Source: Edaphobacter paludis | GTDB taxonomy: Bacteria; Acidobacteriota; Terriglobia; Terriglobales; Acidobacteriaceae | DNA length: 64,000 bases | Assembly: GCF_039993895.1 (NCBI RefSeq) | Contig: NZ_CP121194.1 | Coordinates: forward strand, 2,604,001 to 2,668,000 | Direction of reading: 5' to 3' | Part shown: positions 20,187 through 29,677 of the stretch, piece by piece | How positions within the stretch are numbered: the stretch's first letter is position 1 | Layout of the letters: the number at the start of each line of letters is the position of its first letter | Notes under the pieces: model-generated | What the model saw: the letters and a program-made list of their open reading frames with translations, nothing else | The model's database searches: none | Told to the model about the DNA's origin: nothing | Position numbers and translations under genes: made by a program

Positions 20187-21656
20187 CTAGCGTTTCCGTG
20201 TTGCAGCGTGGTGATGGACCGGCGCTGCTGCCTTTTTCGGCTCGACGATTGCCGCATCGCTCATCACAATCATCACTGGACCGACGGCGGCAGGTGCCGC
20301 AGCAGGTGCAGGAGTCGCAGCAGGCGCGGGCGCGGTTGTCGTAGCAGGAGCCGCTTCAGCTGGTGCCGGTGTGGTTGCAGCAGCAGGTGCAGCACCCGGC
20401 GCTGGCGTTGCAGCCGCACCGCCAGGCGTAACACCGCCCACCGTGTACGAAGCATACGTGCCTGAGAGCGTCACCTTGGTTCCAGGAGCAGGAACCGTCT
20501 TCAAGGGCTCCTTCATGTTGAAGGTAAAGTCCGCCGTCTTCGACGTGACTGCATCGTCAGAGACCGAGGCCTGAATGGAAGTATCCGTCGCCGCAACTAC
20601 CGTGACGTCCGGAAGTTGAACCGACTTGCCCTTGATCGTATCCCAAACCTTTGCGGCATCTTCAGGCTTGCCGTTTTGCAGGATGAACTCCTTGTCGCTG
20701 ATTGCCAGCGTCGAGAGATCGGGGGTACTGGCGATCACCTGTGCCACGATGTCCGCAGGCGATGGCGCGGGCTTGATGGAAGCAGCCCAGGTTGGAGGCG
20801 GGAAGAGATTAGACTGGACAGCCGTCGTGACGGCATCATAACCGTCGGCGTTGCCGTGGTATTTCTTGTAGCAATAGGTCGCTACCTTCAAGAACTCCGT
20901 CTTGTATGGTTCCGGAGCAAAGGCCGCTGCGCGCGAGGTGAACCAAGTGCAGTTCAGATAGTCGGGCGGGGTGGACTGATAGTACGCGAGGCCCAACTGG
21001 TAGGTATCCTGCAGAACCGGTCCAGGAGTTGTGGTCGCAGCAGGGGGGGCTGCCTTCAACTCTTCGGTGTAGTTCGTGATCGCCGTCTTCATATCCTTCT
21101 TGTTGGCAGCGTCTTCTGCGATTGCGCCATACAGGCCCGGAGTTACACCGGTCTTCACTTTCTGAAAGTCCGCCTCGCTCATATCCGCAGGCTTGGCGGC
21201 GGCCAGTGCCTTTTGCGCAAAACCAGCAGATGCGTCAAGCGCTGTCTGCTTCGCCGCGGGATCTGTCGCCTTGTCCGCATCTTGCCTACGGAAATAACTC
21301 TCGAAAAACAAGGCCACCAGATTATCCGGCTGCACCTGCAGCAGACGGTCTGCGGTGCTGAGGGTCTTCGCGGGATCGAACGCGCTATACGTCTGCATCA
21401 GCGTCTGCAAGGTAGCAGCCTTGACTGCCGACTGCGGGTAAGTCGTCAGATAAGTCTCTAGCGCTGCAGCTTTTGTCTGGGGCGTCGTCTGCGAGATTGC
21501 ATCGTTATAAGCCTTATATTCGGCCGGGGACATTTGGACCCCGCCACTGGATTGCGCGCTGGCACCGGAATTGTCCGGGGCCTGCGCAACCATAGTTTGC
21601 CCACCAAGTGCGATGCTAGCAACTGCCAGGAGAGACGCAACGACTACCTTCTTCAT
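20187..21656 (-). CDS. Exported TPR-like protein with Ala/Pro-rich C-terminus
   Basis: About 489 aa. A signal peptide (MKKVVVASLLAVASIALGG) is followed by helical repeats that look TPR-like (YPQSAVKAATLQTLMQTY, DRLLQVQPDNLVALFF, SAGFAQKALAAAKPADM, LGLAYYQSTPPDYLNC). A beta-rich part follows, and then a low-complexity Ala/Pro/Thr tail ending in a basic HHHAATRKR. The ATG at 21656 was chosen because GAGGAG lies 7 bases upstream; an ATG 6 bases earlier would be too close. This is a common acidobacterial architecture without a defined function. It is monocistronic, with a terminator just downstream. Confidence 0.8.
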   Translation of the reverse strand: MKKVVVASLLAVASIALGGQTMVAQAPDNSGASAQSSGGVQMSPAEYKAYNDAISQTTPQTKAAALETYLTTYPQSAVKAATLQTLMQTYSAFDPAKTLSTADRLLQVQPDNLVALFFESYFRRQDADKATDPAAKQTALDASAGFAQKALAAAKPADMSEADFQKVKTGVTPGLYGAIAEDAANKKDMKTAITNYTEELKAAPPAATTTPGPVLQDTYQLGLAYYQSTPPDYLNCTWFTSRAAAFAPEPYKTEFLKVATYCYKKYHGNADGYDAVTTAVQSNLFPPPTWAASIKPAPSPADIVAQVIASTPDLSTLAISDKEFILQNGKPEDAAKVWDTIKGKSVQLPDVTVVAATDTSIQASVSDDAVTSKTADFTFNMKEPLKTVPAPGTKVTLSGTYASYTVGGVTPGGAAATPAPGAAPAAATTPAPAEAAPATTTAPAPAATPAPAAAPAAVGPVMIVMSDAAIVEPKKAAAPVHHHAATRKR

Positions 21657-22151
21657 TCCCATGCTCCTCGATAAATCTTTAGATAAGACTTTTGTCTGTA
21701 ACAATCCCGATGTTCCGGTCAAGTCTATACAACATAACCCACAACATACGCCTTGGCGAATCCCAATGTATTCACCCGTCATCACTGATAGCTGTCAAGC
21801 TGCGAAGGCTTCCGCTGAAATCCGAATTTTGATTCCAAAGAAGATGATGCGGATTATAGAAACGTCGTTGTACAGATGGCAAGTAACCCCCTTTTTCCGG
21901 GATGATCTTCAAGCTAAACGGCCAATATATTAAGAGGTCGCAGAGATCTCAGTTTTCGGAACTCGTATTATCGTCATAGCGGCCGCTGAACTTGGTCTTC
22001 CTACCTATTCGTAGTATTAGTGCCGCCTTATCCACAACCAGTAGTGTTGTACCCGTTGATTCCAGCCGCGGCCACGACTAAAGTTGATTCAGTCTTATTT
22101 AACAAGGGCGAGAACGATCCGCAACTCCCCAGTCTCGCCATAGAGGTGCCC
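21657..22151. other. Divergent intergenic region between the TPR-like gene and smc
   Basis: About 495 bp without a convincing gene. It must carry the promoters of both flanking genes. It is more A+T-rich than its surroundings, and the frame upstream of the preferred smc start is open but not SMC-like. I see no repeats or strong hairpins. Confidence 0.5.
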
Positions 22152-25100
22152 TTGCTCAAGCTTAAGAAAGTCCAGATTCTCGGCTTCAAATCGTTCTGCG
22201 ACCGCACCGAGGTCCAGCTCTCCGGCGAAGGCATCGCAGCTATCGTCGGTCCCAACGGCTGTGGCAAATCGAACATCTCCGACGCCATTACATGGGTGCT
22301 TGGGGAACAGTCTGCGAAATCTCTACGGGGCATCAAGATGGAAGACGTCATCTTCGCCGGCACGCGAGACCGCAAGCCTACCGGCATGGCTGAGGTATCC
22401 CTGACGCTGGTTGACCCCGAAGTCTACGACGGTGCCAGCCTGGGCGATGAGCCCGAAGTTCTCGTCGATGAAGGCCTGCCCACCGATTGGGACGAGACCT
22501 CACTTCGCCAGCAGAATGCGGCCGAGACTGAGGACGCTGTCGCCGAAGCGCAGCCGGGAACCATCATCGAAGGCGAAGCCAAAGGGCCGCAGATCGTTGC
22601 TCTTGCAACGGACGCGGAAGCAGACTCTTCCTCCGTTGCCAATAATGTCGTCCTCAAAATTCGCCGCCGCAAGTTTGGCCGCGCTCCGATCCGCGCCGGG
22701 GAACTCACAATCACCCGCCGTCTCTTTCGCTCGGGCGACAGCGAATATCTGCTCAATGGCAAGATCTGCCGCCTCCGCGATATTCAGGACATCTTTATGG
22801 GTACCGGCCTCGGTGGGGAGTCCTACGCCATCATCGGACAGGAGCGCATCGGCCAACTGCTCAGCTCCAAGCCGCTCGACCGCCGCAGCATTATTGAAGA
22901 GGCAGCAGGCATCACCCGCTTCAAAACCAAGAAACGGCTTGCGGAGCTTCGTCTCGAGTCCGCGAAGCAGAATCTCTCGCGCGTCAACGATATCTTCGAT
23001 GAAGTGACGCGGCAGATGACTACGCTGAAGCGCCAGGCTGCCAAAGCTGAACGCTATGGCGCTCTCCGCGATGAGCTTCGGACCCGGCTTCGGGTTGTGC
23101 TTGCCAGCCGCATGTCGCAGCTCGATACAGAGCAGGCCGCCACCACCGAAAAAATTGCCGCTTTGGCAACTCAGATTGATGCTCAGGCGGCAACCGTTGA
23201 AGAGATGGACGCTCAGCACAGCGAAGGCATCCGCACCGGCTACACGCTCGATCAACAGATTCGTGAGGCAGGAGGACAGGCCAACCAGTCTGCCGTAGAA
23301 CTGGAACGCATCACTGCCCGCTCCGCCGCCAATGCCGATCGCATTGCCGAGTTGACAGGCCGCCTTGCTTCCGGGGCAGACGATCTCGAGCAGGCACGAG
23401 AGCAGCTTGCCACACTGAGCGGAGAGCTTGAGCAACATCGCAGCTTTCTCGAAAATGCGACTGCCGAATCCACCGGCTCGCGCGAGGCGGCGCAGCTTCA
23501 ACAACAGCAGGCGCAGGAGGCTGTTCGCTCCCTTGCCTCGGCCGAGCAGCAGGCGGAGCAGAACCGCCGCACCACCATGCAGCTTGTCCAGCGCATCGCG
23601 CAGACACGCAACGAGCAGGCACAGGCTGAGGCAGCCTTGTCTGGGCTCGACCGCGAGGCCGAGCGGCTGCTCTCCGAGTCTGACATTGCGCGACAGGAGC
23701 TTGAGACTCTCGGCCTTCAGCGCGGACAGGTCAAGTTGTCATTCGAATCAGTCACCGAGCGGCTCAAGCGGCTCGAGGCTGAGATCGCAGATCTTCGCCT
23801 GCAGATTGAAGCACGCCGCGCCGAGGAGTCACAGAGCAAGCGTCGTGGCGACCAGCTTCGCGGCGAGGTTGCGAGTCTCAATGGACGGCGCAGTTCGCTT
23901 GAAGCGCTCATTCGCGAGCACAGCTACTCCACTGACACTGTCCGCAATATCTTCAAGCACAACGCCAGCAATCCCAGTCTCAACGGCACCACTCCCGTAG
24001 GTACGCTCGCCGATTTTCTGGAAGTCGATGGGCAGTATGAAAATGTCGTCGATGAATTTCTTCGCGACGAACTCAACTACATCGTGGTCAAGAGCTGGGA
24101 TGCCGCCGATGCCGGCATGAACCTGCTCAAAACCGATGTCAGTGGACGTGCTACATTTCTCGTCCATCCTAATGATGCACAGGCAAACTTCCCCTTCTCC
24201 GAAGGCATGACCAGCGCCGCCGAGAACAGCACCGCAGGAATAGAGGGCGTCGTTCCCCTCAAGGACTGTGTTCGCGTCCTGGACGGATTCGGCAAGTCGC
24301 TTGAGGTCATCCTGCCGAAGCTCCGTGAGGGTTATGTCGCGCCGGACTCGTACACGGCCCGATCGCTTGCGCTGTCGAATCCGCAATCGTTCTTCCTCTC
24401 GCCCACTGGCGAAACCTTCCATAACGTTACGGTCACTGGTGGACGTCCGCGAGCACAGGGCCCGCTGGCTCTCAAACGCGAGCTGATTGAAGTGCAGCAA
24501 AAGATCGAGAAATCGGAGCAAGATCTGGCACAGACCGACCTGCACACCGCCGATCTTCAGCATCAGATCGCCAGTCTCAATTCCACCATTGAAAGCAAGA
24601 CCAATGAGCGCCGCGAAGCTGAGCGTGAGTCCGCCAACTCAGGCGCGGCCTTACGCCAGATGGAGACCGAGACCGCGCGCATCGAGCGCCGCCTCGCCGA
24701 CTGGTCGCTCACCAGCGAGCGCAATCGTGACGCGCGCAATCAGAAGGCCGAACTCATCTCACGCCGCCAGCAGGAGGCTTCGTCGTTTGAAGCCGAGCGC
24801 GCAACACTCGAAGCTTCGCTTAGCGATCTTCAGGCCCAGCTCGAAGAACTGCGCCAGCAGCGGGAGCAGTTACAGCAGGCAGCGGCAGCAGCGTCGGCCG
24901 ATCTTGCCGGGCTCGAAGAGCGTCGCCGCAATGCCCAAGCCAATTTTGACCAAACCACTCGTCTCTACAACGGTCAGAACCAGCGTATTCAGCAGCTCGA
25001 TCAGCAGCTCGCTTCTGCCGCATCGGAAAAACTTCGCCGCGAAGAAGAGACCGCTGCTCTTGCCACCCAGCACGCGGAACTCACTGAACTCCGTGCCACT

Positions 25101-26015
25101 GCTGTGGCGGAAGGCGCTCGTCTCACCGAGGAGGCCCATACCCTCCGCGCTGCTATGGCCGACCTCGATGCCCGGCTGCGGACGTTGCGTCACGAGACCG
25201 AAGCGTTGCGCGAACAGCGGGCGGCACTCACGGCGCGCGCTGCCAAACTCGCCTCCGATATCGAGCACATCGAGGCCACCTGCCTCAACGATCTCGCCGT
25301 CGAGGCTTCCTCTCTGCGTGAGGACACAAGTATCGTACGCATCCAAGGCGAAGCCCTCACCACCGAAGAAGAAGAGTCCCGCACACTGAAGCAGAAGCTC
25401 GAAGCGATGGGGCCGGTCAACATGATGGCGCTCGAAGAGTACAACGAGACCACGCAACGTCATGGTTTTCTCGAAGCGCAACGCAAGGATCTCCTCGACT
25501 CTATCGAAAACACCCAGGCCTCCATCAAAGAGATTGACGACGTCTCGCGGCTCAAGTTCGATGAGGCTTTCAAGGTCATCAACGACAACTTCAGCATCAC
25601 TTTCACCAAGCTCTTCGGCGGGGGCCAGGCGTCGATGCGGCTCACCGATGCGGAGAACTCCGCCGAGAGCGGCATCGACATTCTCGCCTCGCCTCCGGGC
25701 AAGAAGTTACAGAACATTCTCTTGCTTTCGGGAGGAGAAAAGGCACTCACGGCTCTCTCATTGCTCGTCGGCATCTTCCAATTCCAGCCCGCGCCCTTCT
25801 GCATCCTAGACGAAGTCGATGCTCCTCTCGACGAGACCAACGTGGGCCGTTTCGCCAAGCTCATCTCCGATATGTCGGCGACAACCCAGTTCGTCGTCAT
25901 CACCCATAGCAAGCGCACCATGTCCCAAGCCGACGTCATCTACGGGGTCACCATGCAGGAGCCCGGCGTCAGCAAGATCGTCAGCGTCAACCTCAACCGT
26001 CGCGCCGTCGCGTAA
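22152..26015 (+). CDS. smc: Chromosome segregation ATPase SMC
   Basis: Structural maintenance of chromosomes protein (about 1287 aa), which compacts and segregates the chromosome as a dimer. Head motifs: KLKKVQILGFKSFCDRTEV, Walker A GPNGCGKS (about 33-40), RLRDIQDIFMGTGLG, the ABC signature LLSGGEKALTALSLL and Walker B FCILDEVDAPLDETNV. Long coiled coils flank a central hinge (about 610-760). An unusual acidic insertion of roughly 70-80 residues lies in the N-terminal head before the ITRRLFRSGDSEYLLNG strand. The TTG at 22152 was chosen because AGAGG lies 5 bases upstream and the protein then begins at the family N-terminus; a GTG at 22020 is also open. Confidence 0.95.
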   Translation: MLKLKKVQILGFKSFCDRTEVQLSGEGIAAIVGPNGCGKSNISDAITWVLGEQSAKSLRGIKMEDVIFAGTRDRKPTGMAEVSLTLVDPEVYDGASLGDEPEVLVDEGLPTDWDETSLRQQNAAETEDAVAEAQPGTIIEGEAKGPQIVALATDAEADSSSVANNVVLKIRRRKFGRAPIRAGELTITRRLFRSGDSEYLLNGKICRLRDIQDIFMGTGLGGESYAIIGQERIGQLLSSKPLDRRSIIEEAAGITRFKTKKRLAELRLESAKQNLSRVNDIFDEVTRQMTTLKRQAAKAERYGALRDELRTRLRVVLASRMSQLDTEQAATTEKIAALATQIDAQAATVEEMDAQHSEGIRTGYTLDQQIREAGGQANQSAVELERITARSAANADRIAELTGRLASGADDLEQAREQLATLSGELEQHRSFLENATAESTGSREAAQLQQQQAQEAVRSLASAEQQAEQNRRTTMQLVQRIAQTRNEQAQAEAALSGLDREAERLLSESDIARQELETLGLQRGQVKLSFESVTERLKRLEAEIADLRLQIEARRAEESQSKRRGDQLRGEVASLNGRRSSLEALIREHSYSTDTVRNIFKHNASNPSLNGTTPVGTLADFLEVDGQYENVVDEFLRDELNYIVVKSWDAADAGMNLLKTDVSGRATFLVHPNDAQANFPFSEGMTSAAENSTAGIEGVVPLKDCVRVLDGFGKSLEVILPKLREGYVAPDSYTARSLALSNPQSFFLSPTGETFHNVTVTGGRPRAQGPLALKRELIEVQQKIEKSEQDLAQTDLHTADLQHQIASLNSTIESKTNERREAERESANSGAALRQMETETARIERRLADWSLTSERNRDARNQKAELISRRQQEASSFEAERATLEASLSDLQAQLEELRQQREQLQQAAAAASADLAGLEERRRNAQANFDQTTRLYNGQNQRIQQLDQQLASAASEKLRREEETAALATQHAELTELRATAVAEGARLTEEAHTLRAAMADLDARLRTLRHETEALREQRAALTARAAKLASDIEHIEATCLNDLAVEASSLREDTSIVRIQGEALTTEEEESRTLKQKLEAMGPVNMMALEEYNETTQRHGFLEAQRKDLLDSIENTQASIKEIDDVSRLKFDEAFKVINDNFSITFTKLFGGGQASMRLTDAENSAESGIDILASPPGKKLQNILLLSGGEKALTALSLLVGIFQFQPAPFCILDEVDAPLDETNVGRFAKLISDMSATTQFVVITHSKRTMSQADVIYGVTMQEPGVSKIVSVNLNRRAVA

Positions 26016-26040
26016 TCCACAATCTAAAGTTTGCGCAGGT

Positions 26041-26069
26041 GGAGCGGGTCATAGCCGCTCCCCTTTTTT
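26041..26069 (+). terminator. Rho-independent terminator after smc
   Basis: GGAGCGG / CCGCTCC stem of 7 bp with a 7-base loop followed by CC and six T, 25 bp after the smc stop. Confidence 0.88.
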
Positions 26070-26107
26070 CTCCCCTCAGAGACACAACATAAATCGATCA
26101 GATGCGA

Positions 26108-26980
26108 CTACTGCTGCGGGGCCGGTTTAGCCTGTTTCTTTGTCGCGATCATCTTCGGCTTCCAGAAATCAGGATTATCCTTGACCCACATATCCCGGGG
26201 ATAGCTCATCTTCGGATCAAACTGGAAGAGATTCGACTGAGATGATTCGATACAGGCCGCCGCAAGTTCCGCCATTCTCTTCGAGTCGGCCGCACTTCTC
26301 GATGCATAAAACGCATCGTCGGAAGCCAGTTCATGGTCAATTTCGCTGGCGGACTTCATCGGCGTAATCAAAAGATATACGCCTCCATTGTCCATGCCAT
26401 ACATGCTCTCGAACATGGCCCAATGGGCTTCCGGTACCGCCTTTTCATATGCGTCTCTGTACATCTTCACCAGAGCGTCCCAATCCTTGCGGTGGCCCTC
26501 ACGGATCTTGAACTGGCTTATCTCCATGTACCGCATCTCTCCAATATTCACGGGCGCACGAAGGCTGTACTCTTCGCGGTAGACAAAGGCACTGGACTCG
26601 TAGCGGTCCAGCAGTTCGCCATCCTCGAACGATGCGCGATCCAGAGCCGCGGCAAGCGTAGCGTTCTTCTGAGTGTCCATATTGTCCTTTTCCCACGCCG
26701 CGAACGAATCGTATCCAATAAAGAACAGCGACCGGGAAGGCCCAGAGAGCGAATTCATTCCTAGGTAATGGGTTGGCCACTTGGCCGCCATCATCGCTCG
26801 GACAAACGCGCTCTCCGTCTTTTCATGTGCGTTACCAGCTTTGCCGGGCTTAACAAACTCCCGTTGAATGACAAGAACCTTGGGCGGAGACATGGTGTCA
26901 GCACTCTCCTGTGCCGTCAGAACGCAGGAACCGCCACAGAAAAGACACGATACAAGCAAGAGCCCTGATAGCTTTTTCAT
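26108..26980 (-). CDS. Exported protein of unknown function
   Basis: About 290 aa, beginning MKKLSGLLLVSCLFCGGSC, a signal peptide with a possible lipobox-like Cys. The body has YLGMNSLSGPSRSLFFIGYDSFAAWEKD, then MRYMEISQFKIREGHRKDWDALVKMY, which has the feel of a repeated ferredoxin-like alpha/beta barrel (NIPSNAP or monooxygenase-like) fold. The C-terminus is Lys/Pro-rich (KKQAKPAPQQ). The ATG at 26980 has GGGAGG 9 bases upstream. It is convergent with smc. The function is unknown; the fold suggestion is weak. Confidence 0.75.
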   Translation of the reverse strand: MKKLSGLLLVSCLFCGGSCVLTAQESADTMSPPKVLVIQREFVKPGKAGNAHEKTESAFVRAMMAAKWPTHYLGMNSLSGPSRSLFFIGYDSFAAWEKDNMDTQKNATLAAALDRASFEDGELLDRYESSAFVYREEYSLRAPVNIGEMRYMEISQFKIREGHRKDWDALVKMYRDAYEKAVPEAHWAMFESMYGMDNGGVYLLITPMKSASEIDHELASDDAFYASRSAADSKRMAELAAACIESSQSNLFQFDPKMSYPRDMWVKDNPDFWKPKMIATKKQAKPAPQQ

Positions 26981-27209
26981 AAGAAATATCCTCCCAGGCT
27001 GGAAAGTTGGACTGCGACATTTCCGGCTGCAGGAATCAAGCACACCATAAAACGGTTGCGCTCGATAGACTCAAGCCGGTGGTTCGATTGAAGTGGGGTC
27101 CCGGGGCATTCTATACCTCTTCTCTTCTTTGCATCCAAATATCCAATATTTCAACTCCACTCGCAGGATTCTGCGCCCCAAATTCCTGCAAAACCCTTAA
27201 TCTAAAATC

Positions 27210-27842
27210 ATGCTCCCGCTCACCTTCGCCGTGCTCGCATTTCTGACCGGAGCACTTATCCTTCTTCGGTTGCGATGGACTCACCTCTCCCAAAGGTCAC
27301 GCAAGATTCTCTTCGGGTGTGCCTGCGCCACCCTTATCCTCTACGCGTTTAGTTTCGTTACCGGCTGGAGCACCTCCTCTAACCATCTCAACGCCGCGCT
27401 ATATTGGGCCGCGATCGCAGGCTACGAATTGCTCGTCCTCCTCTTCACGCTGCTGCGGCCCCGCTGGCTCACCTCGATTATCGCGGCGGTTCTCATCTTC
27501 CCCATCCTCTCCGCCAGCGTCTTTCTTCCCCTCGCTGAACTCTTCAATCCCGCACCCCACACCATCGTCTCCATTGGTCCCAATCTCATAAGCGACCGCG
27601 CGCTGTGGGGTACCGGCACAGCACCCACATCCGGCTTTGACCTGATCATCTACTCCCACCCTTCCTGGACGCAGGTCCTCCTACACCGTCGCCAGGCTAG
27701 CCACTACTACAGTGGCCAGTGCGATGCATCGCGAGCCTTTGCCACTCTCCAGCCGGATGGGAAACACGTCCTTATGTCGTGCCCGGCGGCTCCAGACCAA
27801 CCCGCCGACGCGGCACGAAACCTTGTAGTAAAGCTCTATTAA
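27210..27842 (+). CDS. Membrane protein of unknown function
   Basis: 210 aa with four predicted membrane helices in the first 110 residues, followed by a soluble C-terminal domain containing DLIIYSHPSWTQVLLHRRQ and two cysteines that could pair outside the membrane. The start ATG at 27210 has no strong ribosome site. It precedes purC by 44 bp on the same strand, but I see no functional link. Not recognised. Confidence 0.65.
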   Translation: MLPLTFAVLAFLTGALILLRLRWTHLSQRSRKILFGCACATLILYAFSFVTGWSTSSNHLNAALYWAAIAGYELLVLLFTLLRPRWLTSIIAAVLIFPILSASVFLPLAELFNPAPHTIVSIGPNLISDRALWGTGTAPTSGFDLIIYSHPSWTQVLLHRRQASHYYSGQCDASRAFATLQPDGKHVLMSCPAAPDQPADAARNLVVKLY

Positions 27843-27886
27843 ATTTCCGCCTAAAATCACTTCATAGGAGTGATACCGTCATCTCA

Positions 27887-28780
27887 ATGAGCCAAGCCCT
27901 TCTCCAGACCAATCTCGGCGACCTTCCGCTCACCGCTCGCGGCAAGGTTCGCGACATCTACGACCTAGGCAGCAACCAGCTTCTCTTCGTCGCCACCGAC
28001 CGCATCTCCGCCTTCGACCATGTCCTCGCCACCGGCGTCACGGACAAAGGCCGTATCCTTACTCAGCTTTCGCTCTTCTGGTTTGACTTGCTCAAAGACA
28101 CTGTCAGGAACCATCTCGTGACTGCGGATGCCGCACAATTTCCTGCATCTTGCGCGCCATATCTGGACCAATTAGAGGGCCGCAGCATGTTGGTGAAGCG
28201 CGCCGAGATGTTCCCCGTTGAGTGCGTCGTTCGCGGCTATATCTCCGGCTCTGGCTGGAAAGACTACCAGCAGACCGGCGCAGTCTGCGGCATTAAACTC
28301 CCTTCCGGCCTGCGCGAATCGGACAGACTGCCCCAGCCTATCTTTACTCCTGCCGCCAAAAACAATATCGGCCATGACGAAAATATTTCCTTCCAGAAGA
28401 TGATTGACACTATCGGCCAGAAACCTGCGGAAGATCTGCGCGCCCTCACCATCAATATCTACGAAAAGGCCAGCAAACACGCGGCGAGTAAGGGACTCAT
28501 CCTGGCAGATACCAAGTTTGAATTTGGCCTCATCGACGGCCAGATCACCCTTGCTGACGAAGTTCTCACACCCGATTCCTCGCGCTACTGGCCCGCCGAA
28601 ACCTACAATCCCGGCGGCGCACAACCCTCTTTCGACAAGCAATTCGTCCGTGACTACCTTGAATCCATCCACTGGAACAAGCAGGCCCCGGCTCCGGGAT
28701 TGCCTCCTGATGTCGTCGAAAAAACCAAGGCGAAATATCTCGAAGCCTTCCGCTTGATTACGGGCCGCGCCAATCTATGA
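27887..28780 (+). CDS. purC: Phosphoribosylaminoimidazole-succinocarboxamide synthase
   Basis: SAICAR synthetase (297 aa), an ATP-dependent step of purine synthesis joining CAIR and aspartate. Family motifs: GKVRDIYDLG, ATDRISAFDHVL, VRGYISGSGWKDYQQTG, IFTPAAKNNIGHDENIS, DTKFEFG and LTPDSSRYWP. The start ATG at 27887 gives the normal family N-terminus. The longer open frame upstream overlaps the preceding gene. The stop overlaps cvpA by 4 bp (ATGA). Confidence 0.97.
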   Translation: MSQALLQTNLGDLPLTARGKVRDIYDLGSNQLLFVATDRISAFDHVLATGVTDKGRILTQLSLFWFDLLKDTVRNHLVTADAAQFPASCAPYLDQLEGRSMLVKRAEMFPVECVVRGYISGSGWKDYQQTGAVCGIKLPSGLRESDRLPQPIFTPAAKNNIGHDENISFQKMIDTIGQKPAEDLRALTINIYEKASKHAASKGLILADTKFEFGLIDGQITLADEVLTPDSSRYWPAETYNPGGAQPSFDKQFVRDYLESIHWNKQAPAPGLPPDVVEKTKAKYLEAFRLITGRANL

Positions 28781-29319
28781 ATCTGAACTACTTCGACTGG
28801 TTCCTGATTGCCGTCCTCGCATGGTCAACCATCATGGCGTTCATGCGGGGACTTCTGCTCGAACTCTTCGCGCTGGGAGGACTCATCGCCGGTATCCTGC
28901 TGGCCTCCTGGAATTACCCCATCGTGGCACGCATTCTTGAACGCGTCGTTACCGCCACGACGGTGGCGAATGTAGTCGCATTTCTGGTCATCGCCATCAG
29001 CGTCATGATCGTCTGTGCGCTCATAGGAAAGGCACTTCACCACACCGCCAGCGCCATCGGCCTTGGCTTCTTCGACCGCCTCCTGGGAGCGATTTTTGGC
29101 TATCTCCGCGGCTGCCTGCTCTGCGTAGCTATCCTTATGGCAGTAACCGCCTTTCTTCCCCCCACTTCTGCCGTCGCAAAATCTTCTTTAACTCCCTATT
29201 TCCTTGCCGGGGCTCATGCTGTATCCTTCGTTGTACCTCAAGACCTTCGTCAGCTCATTCGGGACGGTGCGGCGCAACTCAAGCACACCGCACCCGATTG
29301 GATCAAACGGCACGAATAG
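28777..29319 (+). CDS. cvpA: CvpA family membrane protein
   Basis: 180 aa with four hydrophobic helices and the family pattern NYFDWFLIAVLAWSTIMAFMRGLLLELFALGG at the N-terminus, then GFFDRLLGAIFGYLRGCLL. CvpA-like proteins are linked to colicin V production and envelope homeostasis. It overlaps purC by 4 bp, an association with purine genes that also occurs in other bacteria (cvpA-purF). Confidence 0.88.
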   Translation: MNLNYFDWFLIAVLAWSTIMAFMRGLLLELFALGGLIAGILLASWNYPIVARILERVVTATTVANVVAFLVIAISVMIVCALIGKALHHTASAIGLGFFDRLLGAIFGYLRGCLLCVAILMAVTAFLPPTSAVAKSSLTPYFLAGAHAVSFVVPQDLRQLIRDGAAQLKHTAPDWIKRHE

Positions 29320-29326
29320 AGTGACA

Positions 29327-29650
29327 ATGAGAATGCACCGCAAATCTGGACCTGCAAGCGAGGAAAATATCTTGAAGCGCGAAATGGACGGTCTCATCAC
29401 GCAGATGCACAGTGCGGGCATCCCTTATGCGGACGCCGTTCGCCAGTTCAAGAAGCGCTACATCCTCGAAGTCCTCGCCCACCACAAGGGCAATCAATGC
29501 AAGGCCGCCGAAGAGTTAGGTATGCACCGGAATACCCTCAGTCGCACGCTTGCCGAGCTGGATCTCGACACCGCGGCGATCCGCAATGGTATGCGTCGGC
29601 CACCCAGCAGCGAGCGTCCGCGCATCCAGAGCATTGCGAGCGCCCGTTGA
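29327..29650 (+). CDS. Fis-family DNA-binding protein
   Basis: About 107 aa. A C-terminal Fis-type helix-turn-helix is clear: KKRYILEVLAHHKGNQCKAAEELGMHRNTLSRTLAELDLD. The N-terminus is short and there is no AAA+ or receiver domain, so it is a stand-alone DNA binder like Fis or the tail of NtrC. The basic C-terminal extension is MRRPPSSERPR. The ATG at 29327 (second ATG two codons later) is 7 bp after cvpA. Targets are unknown. Confidence 0.82.
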   Translation: MRMHRKSGPASEENILKREMDGLITQMHSAGIPYADAVRQFKKRYILEVLAHHKGNQCKAAEELGMHRNTLSRTLAELDLDTAAIRNGMRRPPSSERPRIQSIASAR

Positions 29651-29677
29651 TGCTTCACCCCCTCTAAGCACCAGCAG

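Noticed and set aside
22500..23504. Long minus-strand frame opposite smc
   Set aside because: Shadow frame from the codon bias of smc; no start context and no family resemblance.
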